NCBI GenBank assembly: GCA_020796225.1
Contig: CM036774.1
Span: 25,156,192-25,220,191 of the forward strand
From: Arion vulgaris
Taxonomy: Eukaryota > Mollusca > Gastropoda > Stylommatophora > Arionidae
DNA length: 64,000 nucleotides
Direction: 5' to 3'
The translations under genes and the position numbers were made by a program. This document shows positions 1 through 9,004 of this stretch, one piece after another (the first letter of the stretch is position 1; every line of letters begins with the position of its first letter). Below the pieces are notes generated by a model. It was given only the letters and a program-made list of their open reading frames with translations. It was not told the origin of the DNA and searched no databases.

Positions 1-58
1 CTGGGCAGACGGGCTACCTTTTGAGATAGAGACAAGTATCTAACCTCTACACTACAGA
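1..58 (-). repeat. Antisense SINE heads at window edge
   Basis: The first 14 bases are the reverse complement of the 5' end of SINE-B (compare 48041). They are followed by an antisense tRNA-like head of the SINE-A/D kind, ending in a stretch that reads as acctctac-cacagag. Both are cut or merged here. Nothing coding is seen. Confidence 0.55.
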
Positions 59-186
59 GGCCCTTAATACATAAACTTTCCATACTAGAGATTGCTCAAT
101 CAGTGCCCTCCATACAAAGGTCTTATCATTGTATGGTTTCTCCTTACTGAAACCAGCTTGCTCCTCCTATATATTTTCTCTACACT

Positions 187-486
187 ATCCCTAAGCCTTG
201 AGAGCCACTGTAGCGTAGTTGTTAGTGAACTCGCTCGCAAGGCTGGTGGTCTGGGTTCAGCTTCCGCAATGTGCGTGGAATTTTTCCAGACCGCGACGGC
301 TCTCAGGTCGATCCAGCCTCAACAGGGTACCAGACATGCTCTGGGAAAGTAAAGGCGGCTGGCGTGATGCTGACCACATCACCCATCGTGTGAATGAAAA
401 TACAGGCCTAACACTGTATTGACCTATATACCACGAGGTATGAAAGGGTTCCTTTACTTTTTACTTTTATCCCTAAGCCTTGAGAG
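187..486 (+). repeat. SINE-C copy with 18-bp target duplication
   Basis: This is a tRNA-derived SINE of about 265 bp. It has a tRNA-like head (TAGCGTAGTTG box, then GGTTCAGCTCC-like B box), a central body and a T-rich end. The body runs from about 205 to 468. It is flanked by the identical 18-mer ATCCCTAAGCCTTGAGAG at 187-204 and 469-486, a clear target-site duplication from LINE-mediated insertion. Other copies are at 995-1276 (-), 1544-1808, 9505-9785, 21190-21405 (-) and a diverged one at 26085-26338. Confidence 0.85.
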
Positions 487-880
487 TAGGATCTTGCAGA
501 ATATCTTACCTTGTATCCAGTCCTTCGAAACGAAATGCCACAGAAGATTCTACGAATACCATGGACAGAAAAAAAGAACACTGATGTCCTGAAAGAACTA
601 AATGTTAAAGAGAATTGGTTGATAAATAACATACTATACAGAAAAATTAGATACTTTGGCCACATCAAGCGTCACGATGACCTGGAAAGAACAATATTGG
701 AGGGTAGGGTCCCAGGACGCAGAGGCAGATGAAGAAGATAGCTACAAGATATTAAAGAAACCATGAACATGACCATCGATGAAGTGGGTGAACTGGCTAG
801 AGACAGAGTGAATTTCAGATGTGCTGCAAAGAGAGCAACGTCCTATAAAGGATACGCACCTTGATGATAATGTACTGACA
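487..880 (+). mobile_element. LINE 3' fragment (reverse transcriptase C-terminus)
   Basis: The translation gives the C-terminal region typical of endonuclease/reverse-transcriptase LINE proteins: RIPWTEKKNTDVLKEL, then FGHIKRHDDLERTILEGR and PGRRGR, then a diverged end (ELARDRVNFRCAAK). The open frame at 511-732 is part of it. A stop at 730 and later frame changes show it is dead. A relative lies antisense at 20385-21190. This is LINE debris, not a host gene. Confidence 0.8.
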
Positions 881-899
881 GGAATGTTAAAAAATAATA

Positions 900-1490
900 A
901 ACAAATATTCTTACTACCTGTAATACCGCTTTTTAGGGCTGTATAGGACAAGGGGACATGATCCTGTAGAATTAATGGCTGCACGGCTAGTGCAAAAAAA
1001 AAAAAAGGTAAAGGAACCCTTTCATACCTCGTGGTATATAGGTCAATACAATGTTAGACCTGTATTTTTCATTGACCGTCGGCACACGATGGGTGATGTG
1101 ATCAGCATCACGCCGGCCGCCTTTACTTTCCCAGAGTATGTCTGGTACCCAGTTGAGGCTGGGTCGACCTGAGAGCCGTCGGGTCGGGAAAAATTCCACG
1201 CCATTGCGGGAGCTGAACCCAGACCACCAGCTTTGCGAAGCAAGTTCATTAACAACTACGCTACAGCGGCTCTCATGGCTAGTGCAGCTGCTGCAAAACT
1301 GTTCAGGTTATAATTTTTTTCTTTATGCTCCTGACATAATAAACTTCTTGTCCTTACCAGAAATTGAACCTGAGTCTCCCAAAGGAAGCCTATGGGGTAC
1401 CACCCACCCACTTTGGGAACCCATGGTCTAATCCATTTTACCAGATGTTCCACTTTCATCACAGGAATGTTTTTGTAAAAAACAGAAAAA
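900..1490 (-). repeat. SINE-I copy interrupted by SINE-C
   Basis: Family I is a tRNA-derived repeat whose tRNA-like head reads on the minus strand; the best copy is 37295-37510. Here the family text runs from about 900 to 994, is broken by SINE-C, and resumes at 1277. Near 1385-1432 the expected head is replaced by a piece resembling the end of the hAT-type MITE (ctttgggaacccatggtcta), so the copy is a mosaic. Confidence 0.6.
984..1286 (-). repeat. SINE-C inserted into SINE-I
   Basis: A full SINE-C copy in reverse orientation, whose poly-A/T end lies at 995-1006. The 10-mer GGCTAGTGCA flanks it at 985-994 and 1277-1286, giving a target-site duplication inside the host SINE-I. The order of events is therefore clear: SINE-I was already present when SINE-C landed. 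Confidence 0.8.
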
Positions 1491-1530
1491 CTATCGTTAC
1501 TGCCTGTAGTACCACGATTTAGGGTGGTGT

Positions 1531-1821
1531 ACAACAGGTGTGAGAGCCGCTGTAGCATAGTTGTTAGTGAACTCGCTTCTCAAGGCTGGTGGTCTGGGTT
1601 CAGCTCCCGCAATGCGCGTGAAATTTTCCCGACCGCTCTCAGGTCGACCCAGCCTCAACTGGGTACCAGACATGCTCTGGGAAAGTAAAGGCAGCCGGCG
1701 TGATGCTGACCACATCACCCATCATGTGCCGACGGTTAATGAAAAATGCAGGCCTAACACTGTATTGACCACGAGGTATGAAAGGGTTCCTTTACTTTTT
1801 TTTTACTTACAACAGGTGTGA
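1531..1821 (+). repeat. SINE-C copy with 13-bp target duplication
   Basis: Full-length SINE-C at 1544-1808. The identical 13-mer ACAACAGGTGTGA lies at 1531-1543 and 1809-1821. A small deletion shortens the body near 1625-1635 compared with the copy at 9505. Confidence 0.87.
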
Positions 1822-1990
1822 CACAAGTATGAGGAATTTAATGGCCATATGGCTATGGCAGTCGCTGCAAAGCTGTTCAGGTTTTTATTTTTATTTTATG
1901 CCCACAACAGAAAAAATTTCCTTAGTCTTACCATGGATTGGACAAGGATCTCCCTGAATGGAAGCCTGTGCTCTAATCCGTTCTTCCAGG

Positions 1991-2585
1991 TGTTCCACTA
2001 TTATCGCCAGCAATGGCGGAATGCGGGAGGACCATTCAGAGTCAGAACTGTTTGATTCTGAACACGACTTTGCTAGCGCATTTTCGCCATGTTTGGTCGG
2101 GTATTTTCCGGTTTCGTTTGCCGAGCTACTGAGTTAGTGCTTGAGCAACGCTGTGAGCTATGACTGTTACATGGAATGCTTTTGCTGTGTCAACCGTTCG
2201 TTTGTTGTGTGTTAGTGTGTATTCAGAAAATGGCGGACAGCGGTTATGACGAGCAAGCTCAATCTGCCGTATGCAGTTATATTGCGGGTGCAGAAAGCTG
2301 GATTTTGTCATGATTGATGTTCCCTTCGACAAGAATTGCAATTCAAGTGATGAACAGTTTTGTGTTGCTACATTAACGACAGCCATATGCATTTTATGCG
2401 GTGCAGGTTGTTTATTGTGTGGACCGACTGTTTCATTCTGGAATTAGTTCACACCGGAAACATTTCACAGTTGTTAGCATTTCGTGTGATTTTCATTGGC
2501 ACAGGAACGAGCAATTATGGGGTGACCCGTTGCAGTGAAGTTGGAACTGTACTTATGAACTTATGAACTATGTTCCACTATTATC
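1991..2585 (+). mobile_element. Family N retroelement, 565 bp, with 15-bp target duplication
   Basis: This is a 565-bp element at 2006-2570 whose end is a short tandem of TTATGAAC. It is bracketed by TGTTCCACTATTATC at 1991-2005 and 2571-2585. An inverted second copy lies at 50826-51390. The two align along their length, including a stretch beginning CAATGGCGGAATGCGGGAGG. The minus-strand frame at 50875-51234 in the second copy is not preserved here, so I regard the element as non-coding. The class is unresolved; the repeat-tailed end and long duplication fit target-primed reverse transcription. Confidence 0.75.
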
Positions 2586-2667
2586 ACAGGAATGTTTTTA
2601 CAATTTTTTTTGAAAACTGTTGTTACTTCCTGTAGTACGCTTTTTAGGGGACTGTAGGATAGGTTCA

Positions 2668-3435
2668 TAAGGGAAAAACATCGAAATAGGGGAAGACTGC
2701 AGTAAAACTTGGTAAATAGTGAAACACGATCAAACAAAGTACTATAGTTTTACAAAATACATAAACAGTGACGATAAACAGCAACGTTCGACCAACAAGG
2801 CCTTTATCAAGCAAGCGAACAAACAGGAGTGACAAATTAAAATGAAACACAAATGGACGACCAAATACCAACGTATCTAAGGAAAATCTGGAATAAAAAC
2901 GAATAACGAAATAAATGTAACACAAAAACACACATAAAACTAGAAATAGAAAAGAAACAATGAAACATCTAGTAAATATATAACTTGAATACATGCAACA
3001 TATACCCATATATTACATTCTTATGCTTCTTAGTACTTTCTCTTCCCATGCTTTGTAATCTCTATGGGTATATGTTGCATGTATTACATTCTTATGCTTC
3101 TTAGTACTTTCTCTTCCCATGCTTTATAATCTATATGGGTATATGTTGCATGTATTCAAGTTATATATTTACTAGATGTTTCATTGTTTCTTTTCTATTT
3201 CTAGTTTTATGTGTGTTTTTGTGTTACATTTATTTCGTTATTCGTTTTATTCCAGATTTTCCTTAGATACGTTGGTATTTGGTCGTCCATTTGTGTTTCA
3301 TTTTAATTTGTCACTCCTGTTTGTTCGCTTGTTGATAAAGGCCTTGTTGTCGAAAGCTTGCTGTTTATCTCACTGTTTATGTATTTTGTAAAACTATAGT
3401 ACTTTGTTTGTACGTGTTTCACTAAGGGAAAAACA
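2668..3435. mobile_element. Penelope-like palindromic insertion with target duplication
   Basis: A 742-bp insertion (2681-3422) is flanked by the identical 13-mer TAAGGGAAAAACA at 2668-2680 and 3423-3435. Its two arms, about 2711-3008 and 3133-3422, are inverted copies of one sequence of nearly 300 bp. They are joined by a short spacer holding a 60-odd-bp tandem duplication. Each arm contains a motif of the form TTGATAAAGGCC-loop-GGTCGAA, similar to hammerhead ribozyme cores of Penelope-like elements. The frames at 2665-3009 (-) and 3176-3391 (+) are mirror images of the same non-coding repeat. A single-arm copy lies at 25318-25670. The Penelope assignment is an inference. Confidence 0.65.
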
Positions 3436-3436
3436 A

Positions 3437-4105
3437 AGATATTGAGAATTAACCAAGCAAACGACAACTCGATCTCCCTGGGGGAAATCCCACTCAAGAG
3501 GTAGAATCATACACATATTTGGGCAGCAACGTAGACAAAGAGGGTGGAACAGATAGAGATGTTAAAATAAGAATACAGAAGGCAAGAGGAGCTTTCATTG
3601 CACTGGGAAACATTTGGAAGTCCAAAGATATCAAATCTAGAACAAAAATTCGGATATTTAACTCTAATGTTAAAGCAGTTCTACTGTATGGGTCAGAAAC
3701 ATGGAGAACAACTAAAACAATAGCGCATAAATTGCAAACATTCATCAACTGGTGTCTCGCAGAATAGAGGGAATAAGATGGTATGATAGGGTCACAAATG
3801 AGAACTTATGGAGATAACAAGACAGATTCCAGTGAACAAACAGATTAAAAAGAACGCTGGCGCTGGATAGGACACACTTTGCAAAACTCGAGGGAATATA
3901 ACAAGAAGGGTCCTTGTCTGGAACCCGCAGGGACAGCGAAAGAAGGGGAGGCAGAGAAATACATGGAGCAGAGATTTTGAGGGAAATCAACAATATAAAG
4001 AAGAGCTGGAGGGAGCTGCAGATAGCTAGAGATAGGAAGACTTGGCATGAGTTGGTTGAGGCCTATGCCCCAACCCGGAGTAAAAGGCAAAGAGAGAGAG
4101 AGTAG
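3437..4105 (+). mobile_element. LINE fragment, reverse transcriptase C-terminal region
   Basis: Broken frames give YLGSNVDKEGGTDRDVKIRI, then KARGAFIALGNIWKSKDI and VLLYGSETW, then IEGIRWYD and a tail ending RDRKTWHELVEAYAPTR. This is the standard region downstream of the catalytic core in CR1/RTE-like LINE proteins. Stops and frameshifts occur at about 3500, 3765 and 3850. Antisense relatives are at 35885-36440 and 56005-56205. Confidence 0.82.
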
Positions 4106-4107
4106 GA

Positions 4108-4310
4108 TAGGTGGGACAAGAACCTGAGGAATTTAACGCCAGTATGGCTAGTGCAGTTGCTGCAAAGCTGTTCAGGTTAGAATATTTCTTTTATGCCCAC
4201 AACAGAAAAAATTCTTGGCCTTACTGTGGATTGAACAAGGTCTTCCGATGGGTGCCACGCTCTAACCCACTTGACCAGATTCTCCTCCAGGAATGTTAAA
4301 CAGATCTAAA
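4108..4310 (-). repeat. SINE-I copy just upstream of the first exon
   Basis: A near-complete family I repeat with the tRNA-like head on the minus strand around 4215-4290. It ends about 50 bp before the acceptor of the exon at 4364. Confidence 0.7.
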
Positions 4311-4363
4311 TGAATGATAAAGTAAGTCACACAACTCGATTACGTCGTTCTCTTCATTATCAG

Positions 4364-4600
4364 GTAAACTTGCTGGACTGTGTCAAGTTGAATAGTGCTA
4401 CCATGACCCCCGAGATGGAGATGAGTGTGGAGGTGGCCAGGTGTGGGGCCCTAGCGTTGTGGAGTTGTTCCAAGAGTAAAAAAAACAAAGAGTCCATGAG
4501 AAAAGCTGGGGCAATTCCTTTATTGGCCAGACTTTTGAAATCTGAGCATGAAAATATGTTGATACCTGTCGTTGGAACACTACAAGAATGTGCTTCAGAG
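4364..4600 (+). CDS. ODAD2: ODAD2 (ARMC4) internal exon 1 of the window
   Basis: ODAD2 is an armadillo-repeat subunit of the complex that docks outer dynein arms to the doublet microtubules of motile cilia. This exon encodes 79 codons in phase 0, starting [11 protein letters not shown]. It contains [37 protein letters not shown] and GTLQECASE, which align closely with the vertebrate ARMC4 armadillo region. The acceptor is tcttcattatcag and the donor is GAG|gtaaga. The exon itself begins GTAAAC, so the acceptor sits directly before a donor-like word. That start was chosen because Val-Asn matches the family's Val-Ala-Leu-Leu-Asp-Cys. A lineage-specific stretch (MTPEMEMS) differs from vertebrates. 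Upstream exons were not found in the window. A minisatellite starts 18 bp into the following intron. Confidence 0.93.
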
Positions 4601-4617
4601 GTAAGACTGTCATTTCA

Positions 4618-5402
4618 CATGATGATGATGATGATGATCGTATCGGTAGTGGTGTTAGTTATGGTGTTGTTGGTAGTGGTGATGTTGATGATTGTAGTAG
4701 TGGTGGTGATTTTGATGCTGAGGGCAATGATAATTGTATTGGGGTGGTGGGGATGATTGTGATGGTGCTGGTGATGATGGTATTGGTGGGAGTGGTGGTG
4801 ATGATGGTATTGGTGGGAGTGGTGGTGAGGATGGTATTGGTGGGAGTGGTGATGAGGATGGTATTGGTGGGAGTGGTGGTGAGGATGGTATTGGTGGGAG
4901 TGGTGGTGAGGATGGTATTGGTGGGAGTGGTGATGATGGTATTGGTGGGAGTGGTGGTGAGGATGGTATTGGTGGGAGTGGTGGTGAGGATGGTATTGGT
5001 GAGAGTGGTGGTGATGATGGTATTGGTGGGAGTGGTGGTGAGGATGGTATTGGTGGGAGTGGTGGTGAGGATGGTATTGGTGAGATGGTGGTGATGATGG
5101 GATTGGTGGTGAGATGGTAGTGGTGAGTGGTGGTGGGATGATTTGGTGGGAGTGGTGGTGAGGATGGTATTGGTGGAGTAGTGGTGTGATGGTATTTGGG
5201 AGTGGTGGTGAGGGTGGTAGGTGAGTGGTGGTGAGGATGGTTGGTGGGAGTAGTGGTGATGATGGTATGGTGGTGGATGGTAGTGAGAGTGGTGGTGAGG
5301 ATGGTAGTGGTGGAGTGGTGGTGGATGGTATTGTGGGAGTGGTGGTGAGGATGGATGTGGAGTAGGTGATGATGGTATTGGTGGAGTGGTGGTAGATGGT
5401 AT
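4618..5402 (+). repeat. 27-bp GGT/GAT-rich minisatellite in intron
   Basis: A tandem array of a 27-bp unit (GATGGTATTGG followed by TGGGAGTGGTGGTGAG) encodes Asp-Gly-Ile-Gly-Gly-Ser-Gly-Gly-Glu in one frame. The early part (4618-4770) is degenerate GAT/GGT repeat. The middle (4780-5085) is regular. From about 5090 to 5400 many units lose single bases. The open frames at 4588-5094 and 4734-5120 come from the repeat and are not genes. A short remnant recurs at 5575-5632. Confidence 0.9.
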
Positions 5403-5631
5403 TATGTTATGTTATGCGATTGACGTCATGACACATTAGGCATTCCCATTCATGCTCTGTCCTCCGATGCAGCAGCCATCGCAAAGTCCATTTGCTCACC
5501 GTACCCATGAGAAGTTGATTACTATATCTTCTCTCCCACGAAGACGACACTGTCTGGCATTGGTGTCTGGCATTGATGAGAATGGTATTGGTGGGAGTGA
5601 TGGTGATGATTATGATGGTATTAAAATGGGG
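5403..5631. other. Intronic stretch, nothing recognised
   Basis: It begins with ATGTT repeats and holds a short open frame (5452-5640) without recognisable features. The last 55 bp revert to the minisatellite unit. Confidence 0.4.
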
Positions 5632-5815
5632 CCGCAGTAGTGCAGTTGTTAGTGAACTTGCTAATTTGGCTAGTGGCCAACTAAAAAGTTTGTTTTAGGG
5701 TCTCCCTAGGGCATCCTCTCTTTCTTGAATCCTTTGCATCCCTCTTCAATGCTTGCTTACCGGTATGGTGTCCTTTCTTGCAAGTATCTGTAGCTCTTTA
5801 AATTTCTTGTGGTTT
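5632..5815. repeat. SINE-C head and antisense LINE 3' fragment
   Basis: The stretch 5632-5680 is a SINE-C head (gcagtagtgcagttgttagtgaac). The stretch 5690-5810 matches, in reverse, the LINE tail seen at 17500-17600 and 23510-23640 (aaagggttcaagaaagag region). Confidence 0.6.
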
Positions 5816-6002
5816 CACAAGTAAAAATCTGCCAAGTTTGATTTGCAATAATTTTTTATTGTTTTCTCACATCTAAGTTTGGTTTCAATAATTTCAATAA
5901 CAAAGTTGATAACACTTTGCCCTAGTGACTGTGTGCCATGGAAATGCAAGCGTTTGGGCCAACATGCACCAAAAACCAAAACAAAATTCTTGTTGTTGGA
6001 TT

Positions 6003-6185
6003 ACAGGAGACCCTGATCCTTTACTTATTGATCTAAATTACAAGTACTTCTAAAGTAGGAATAAGCCTTGCTAGAATGGTGATAAGGAAAGCAAGCCTTC
6101 ACACAAAAATCAGTCAGAGGTGCCATATTGTGCGCCATTATCATGTTTGAATTCATAGGGAACAAATGAAGAAAAATATTATTAT
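6003..6185 (+). repeat. Family M dispersed repeat
   Basis: About 180 bp beginning ccctgatcctttact and containing aaagcaagccttcac and a conserved agtcagaggtgccat. Copies are at 12564-12745 and 51398-51592. No coding capacity or terminal repeats were recognised, and the class is unknown. Confidence 0.65.
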
Positions 6186-6202
6186 AATTTTAATTTCTCA
6201 TA

Positions 6203-6720
6203 GCTCGCCTGAGTGGTTACCGGGCCCAAATTTGGGATGTAAAGAATAGAACCACTGTTACCTGCCATGCATGTCATAAGAGGCAACTAAGGAGGTTAGG
6301 CTGAAATCGGATGCACGTGTCCGCTAGGGAATGCTATACAAATGCTTGCAGAAAACGGATGCACCAGGCTGTAAGGCGCATAACATGGTGAAAACGACCT
6401 CTCACAATGAGGATTGGGATAATGGATTCTACGGTCATCAATCTGCCTCTGAGATTTAGCCATGCAGTAAGAATGTCAGACCTACTACCATCACGAGGGT
6501 GGCCAAAACTTACTGCTGGAAGAGGTTCGCACAAATGGGGAAGCAGAAATCAGGAATTATATCCTGCATCACTGCCCCCAGTATGCAGACTTGAGAAGAA
6601 AGAGGTGACCCACTTACACTAATGTCCAAGACAAACTGTATGACGTGGCTGCTAATCTGAGGCAGACGGGTGCCTTTATTAGAGAATCCGAAATCCCAAT
6701 CTAGTGAGAATGCAGCAGAA
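6203..6720 (+). mobile_element. SINE-F head followed by RNase H-type LINE 3' end
   Basis: 6203-6300 is the head of family F (gcctgagtggttaccggg and the cgtaagaggcgact-like module). From about 6310 it turns into the 3' end of a LINE. The translation gives YILHHCPQYADLRRK, TNVQDKLYDVAANLRQ and AFIRESEIPI, which is the same end as the antisense LINE at 15815-16150. The tail is GAAGAAGATGAAG. Confidence 0.7.
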
Positions 6721-7074
6721 GAAGATGAAGATTTCTCATAGCCAAGTTTATTTGCAATAATTAACATGTTTCTTTCATAGCCAAGTTTGGTTGCAATATT
6801 TTAAATTTTATTTCTCATAGCCAAGTTAAGTTACAATAATTTTAATTCTCATAGCCAAGTTCTTATCTTATCTTATCTTAACCACATTTGCCGTGAAGCG
6901 TCGTGGGGAGAGTTAGTTTCCTATCTTATGCCAGGTGCGTTGCACTTGATGTTGTCAGTCCATGCTTTCGCAGGGACTCTGAGATGTTATAGTACATAGC
7001 CAAGTTAGGTTATAATAATTTTAATTTCTCATAGCCAAGTTAGGTTACAATAATTTTAATTTTTCATTTCACAG

Positions 7075-7185
7075 CCAAGTTATGGCTTAGCCATAAGAAC
7101 TGAAAAGATGGTTGAAGATCTTGTGAAGAACCTGAAAAGCTCAAACACAGAGCTTCAGATGCACTGTGCTTCAGCAATCTTTAAG
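7075..7185 (+). CDS. ODAD2: ODAD2 (ARMC4) internal exon 2 of the window
   Basis: This 111-bp exon, phase 0 at both ends, encodes 37 residues from PSYGLAIRTEKMVEDLVKNL to LQMHCASAIFK. It aligns with the vertebrate segment that runs from ENYRAAIKAER to HCAMAIYQ. The acceptor is catttcacag and the donor is AAG|gtgagt. The start is fixed by frame and by residue-for-residue alignment with the family. Its first eight bases (ccaagtta) equal the unit tandemly repeated in the intron before it, so several acceptor-like copies lie upstream. Confidence 0.93.
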
Positions 7186-7220
7186 GTGAGTTTCAAATTT
7201 GGTTTAAAGTTTGTATTATT

Positions 7221-7482
7221 TCTTCTTTTTTTGAACACTCCATATTGACCACTTGTTAAACCACTCTAGCGTTATGTATGCGATCTGAGCCTAAGAGCAA
7301 TTGTACATTGTGCCAGTTATGCAGCTACAAGTAGGCCAGCACATCCTATTTCTGCGACGCTTTTATTTACTAGGGTAGCTCTCCTAGACCCATATCTAAG
7401 TCATCTCTTACAACATGCTTTGTAGGTCACAGTGTTACTATTCTTTGCTCCCCTTGCGAGCCCCGATAACTCATGGGTGAAC
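7221..7482 (-). repeat. Family E SINE-like copy, antisense
   Basis: Family E is about 240 bp. It starts with a head containing ggagcaaagaatagtaacac and tgtcgtaagaggcgac, has a body with aaataaaaagcgtcgcag, and ends in cacaaagagtggtta and a GAAGAAG tail. This copy is reversed. Other copies: 20011-20252, 27636-27845, 27846-28292 (-, split), 30392-30657 (-), 37512-37715 (-), 42080-42332, 44993-45242 (-) and 57207-57445. Confidence 0.75.
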
Positions 7483-7527
7483 TTTGTATTCAAAGTTGGA
7501 GCAAGATCATTTAAAAGAATACAATCT

Positions 7528-7758
7528 AATGAAATGATTTGCCCGTCTGCCTAGCATGTTAGTAGCGCCTTGGACTATGGGTGACTATCCCTCTGTGTGT
7601 GCGGTGCAATTCCACGGATGGCAGAAAAAAGCCAAAGATTCCCCAGATTTACGGTGTTCGTGGCACCGAACCGAAAGGTTACGATGTCCACGGCACCAAG
7701 CCGAAGAGCTGAAAAGCTCAAGTGCTTCTGGATCGAAAAAAAAAAAAATGAAATGATT
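7528..7758 (+). repeat. SINE-B copy with 12-bp target duplication
   Basis: SINE-B is a tRNA-derived SINE of about 200 bp: tRNA-like head (gcgttggactacggg and a GGTTCAATTCC-type B box), a body with gtgttcgtggcaccgaacc, and an end cttctggatcg plus poly-A. This copy, at 7540-7746, is flanked by AATGAAATGATT at 7528-7539 and 7747-7758. There are twelve copies in the window, plus a 5' end at its left edge. A short TA microsatellite follows at 7757-7780. Confidence 0.87.
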
Positions 7759-7789
7759 ATATATATATATATATATATATCGATCCAGA

Positions 7790-8260
7790 CACAAGCAATA
7801 TTTTTCTAAAATGACTGGGGTAGGGATACCTTGATGAGAGTACTCTCCCTTAGACAAATTACACAGAGCTTGGTGACTTCTATTCTGACATTACAAAATG
7901 GCTGCTAGTCTAGTTGCAAAAGACCTCCATTAGGTAGAAGACTCCACCTTAAGACAGTGTGTATCTGTCGAGAATTAAAGTCTTCTGTATATGAAAGAAA
8001 GTTCTGGAGAAACCTCTAAGCAAACCAGATCTTCAGGTCTGTCTGGTTTCTTCTTCTTCAGTGTTCTCTGGTCATGCGCTTAACCCACTGTGGACCACTA
8101 ACTTTGCGGTCGGCTTCAGATCTGTATGTATCTGCTGAGAATTAAAGTCTTCTGTGTACGAAAGAAAACTCTCGAGAAACCTCCCCAAAAATTAGAGAGA
8201 ACAGTGAGAACTGTACATCCTTTGTGTCCAAAACGGCAAAACTTGGAGAGATTAGTTATT
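7790..8260. repeat. Direct repeats around an antisense LINE tail
   Basis: A segment beginning gagaattaaagtcttctgt occurs at about 7968-8025 and again at 8135-8190. Between the two lies an antisense LINE 3' end (about 8030-8120, aggtctgtctggtttcttc and ctctggtcatgcgcttaac) matching 60617-60700 in reverse. The rest is unrecognised. Confidence 0.55.
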
Positions 8261-8274
8261 GTTTTCTGATCCAA

Positions 8275-8655
8275 CGTCACAGAATCTGGATATTTTTCCA
8301 GAGATCCCTGATCTCAGTTTAGTTGTGAGATCCGGCTGCTAGTCCTATCAGAGACGGACGATAAAACATAGGTCCCATGTTCAAGTTGAGCATGTGAAAG
8401 AACCATTGGCAGTTCGAAATGCGAGAGGAGTAGACTGGAAAGCGACTAGCCCGGGCAAAATTCATTAGAAAGATTTTAAAATAAAATTCCTACAAATAAT
8501 TTTCACCATCATCTAAGTTACATCGGGGACCCTAACCGGTGCTATGGAGTTTGTGCACTGCCGCTGAGATCTTCCTTTGTAAGAAAGAGATCAGAGCACA
8601 CATGGTTACTCTCCAAAGTGCAATGATGATGGTCCTATCAATCAATCAATCATAT
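8275..8655 (+). repeat. SINE-D copy, 5' truncated, TCAA tail
   Basis: Family D is about 430 bp. It has a tRNA-like head (tctctgtgacgtagaggt), a body with ccagagatccctgatctcag, aagttgagcacgtgaaagaa and gagttcgtgcactgccgctg, and a tail of TCAA repeats. This copy lacks the head. Others: 16545-16953 (-), 21405-21842, 31900-32320, and fragments at 11132, 25945, 30985 (-) and 49018 (-). Confidence 0.75.
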
Positions 8656-8751
8656 TTTTATACAGATTCCTTGACACTTTCCTTACCTCATTCTCAACAC
8701 GTATTTGGTTGCTTTTTTGTACATAATCTTCCCGTAATTTAAATCCCACAG

Positions 8752-8970
8752 TGTGCAGAAGAGAAAGAAACCCGTGACCTTGTGAGACAGTACGGGGGTC
8801 TTGATCCCCTCATGGGTTTGTTGAACAGTGGATCAGATGACAAGTATTTGCTGTCCGCTGTCACTGGGGCTATCTGGAAGTGCTCAATAAGTCCTGAAAA
8901 TGTCCAGAGATTTCAAGAACTGAGGGCCATTGAATTGCTTGTAGGATTACTTAACAATCAACCAGAAGAA
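8752..8970 (+). CDS. ODAD2: ODAD2 (ARMC4) internal exon 3 of the window
   Basis: A 219-bp exon of 73 codons, phase 0 at both ends. It reads [20 protein letters not shown], then [20 protein letters not shown] and [15 protein letters not shown]. These are the most strongly conserved armadillo repeats of the family; vertebrate ARMC4 has [12 protein letters not shown] at the same place. The acceptor is tttaaatcccacag and the donor is GAA|gtgagt. The preceding 100 bp are a TCAA microsatellite from SINE-D and a T-rich tract. No defect is seen. Confidence 0.94.
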
Positions 8971-9004
8971 GTGAGTATGAATCTATTTATGAATCTTGCA
9001 TATG

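Larger units (their letters stand above)
1495..2660 (-). repeat. SINE-I copy carrying two nested insertions
   Basis: The host family I text is seen at about 1495-1543, 1822-2005 and 2571-2660. It is split first by SINE-C (1544-1808) and then by a family N element (2006-2570), each with its own target-site duplication. The interior contains the expected tRNA-like segment around 1920-1985 on the minus strand. Confidence 0.7.
5825..7074 (+). repeat. Tandem repeats copying the exon 2 acceptor
   Basis: A unit of about 35 bp, roughly ttctcatagccaagtta followed by ggttacaataattttaa, recurs at about 5831, 5866, 6733, 6770, 6817, 6848, 6998 and 7027. The true acceptor and first exon bases at 7063-7082 (ttcacag|ccaagtta) look like one more copy. 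The array is interrupted by family M (6003-6185), SINE-F/LINE debris (6203-6720) and about 120 bp of other DNA (6868-6990). Confidence 0.75.

Noticed and set aside
4588..5120. Glycine/aspartate-rich and valine-rich proteins
   Set aside because: They are translations of the GGT/GAT minisatellite in an ODAD2 intron.
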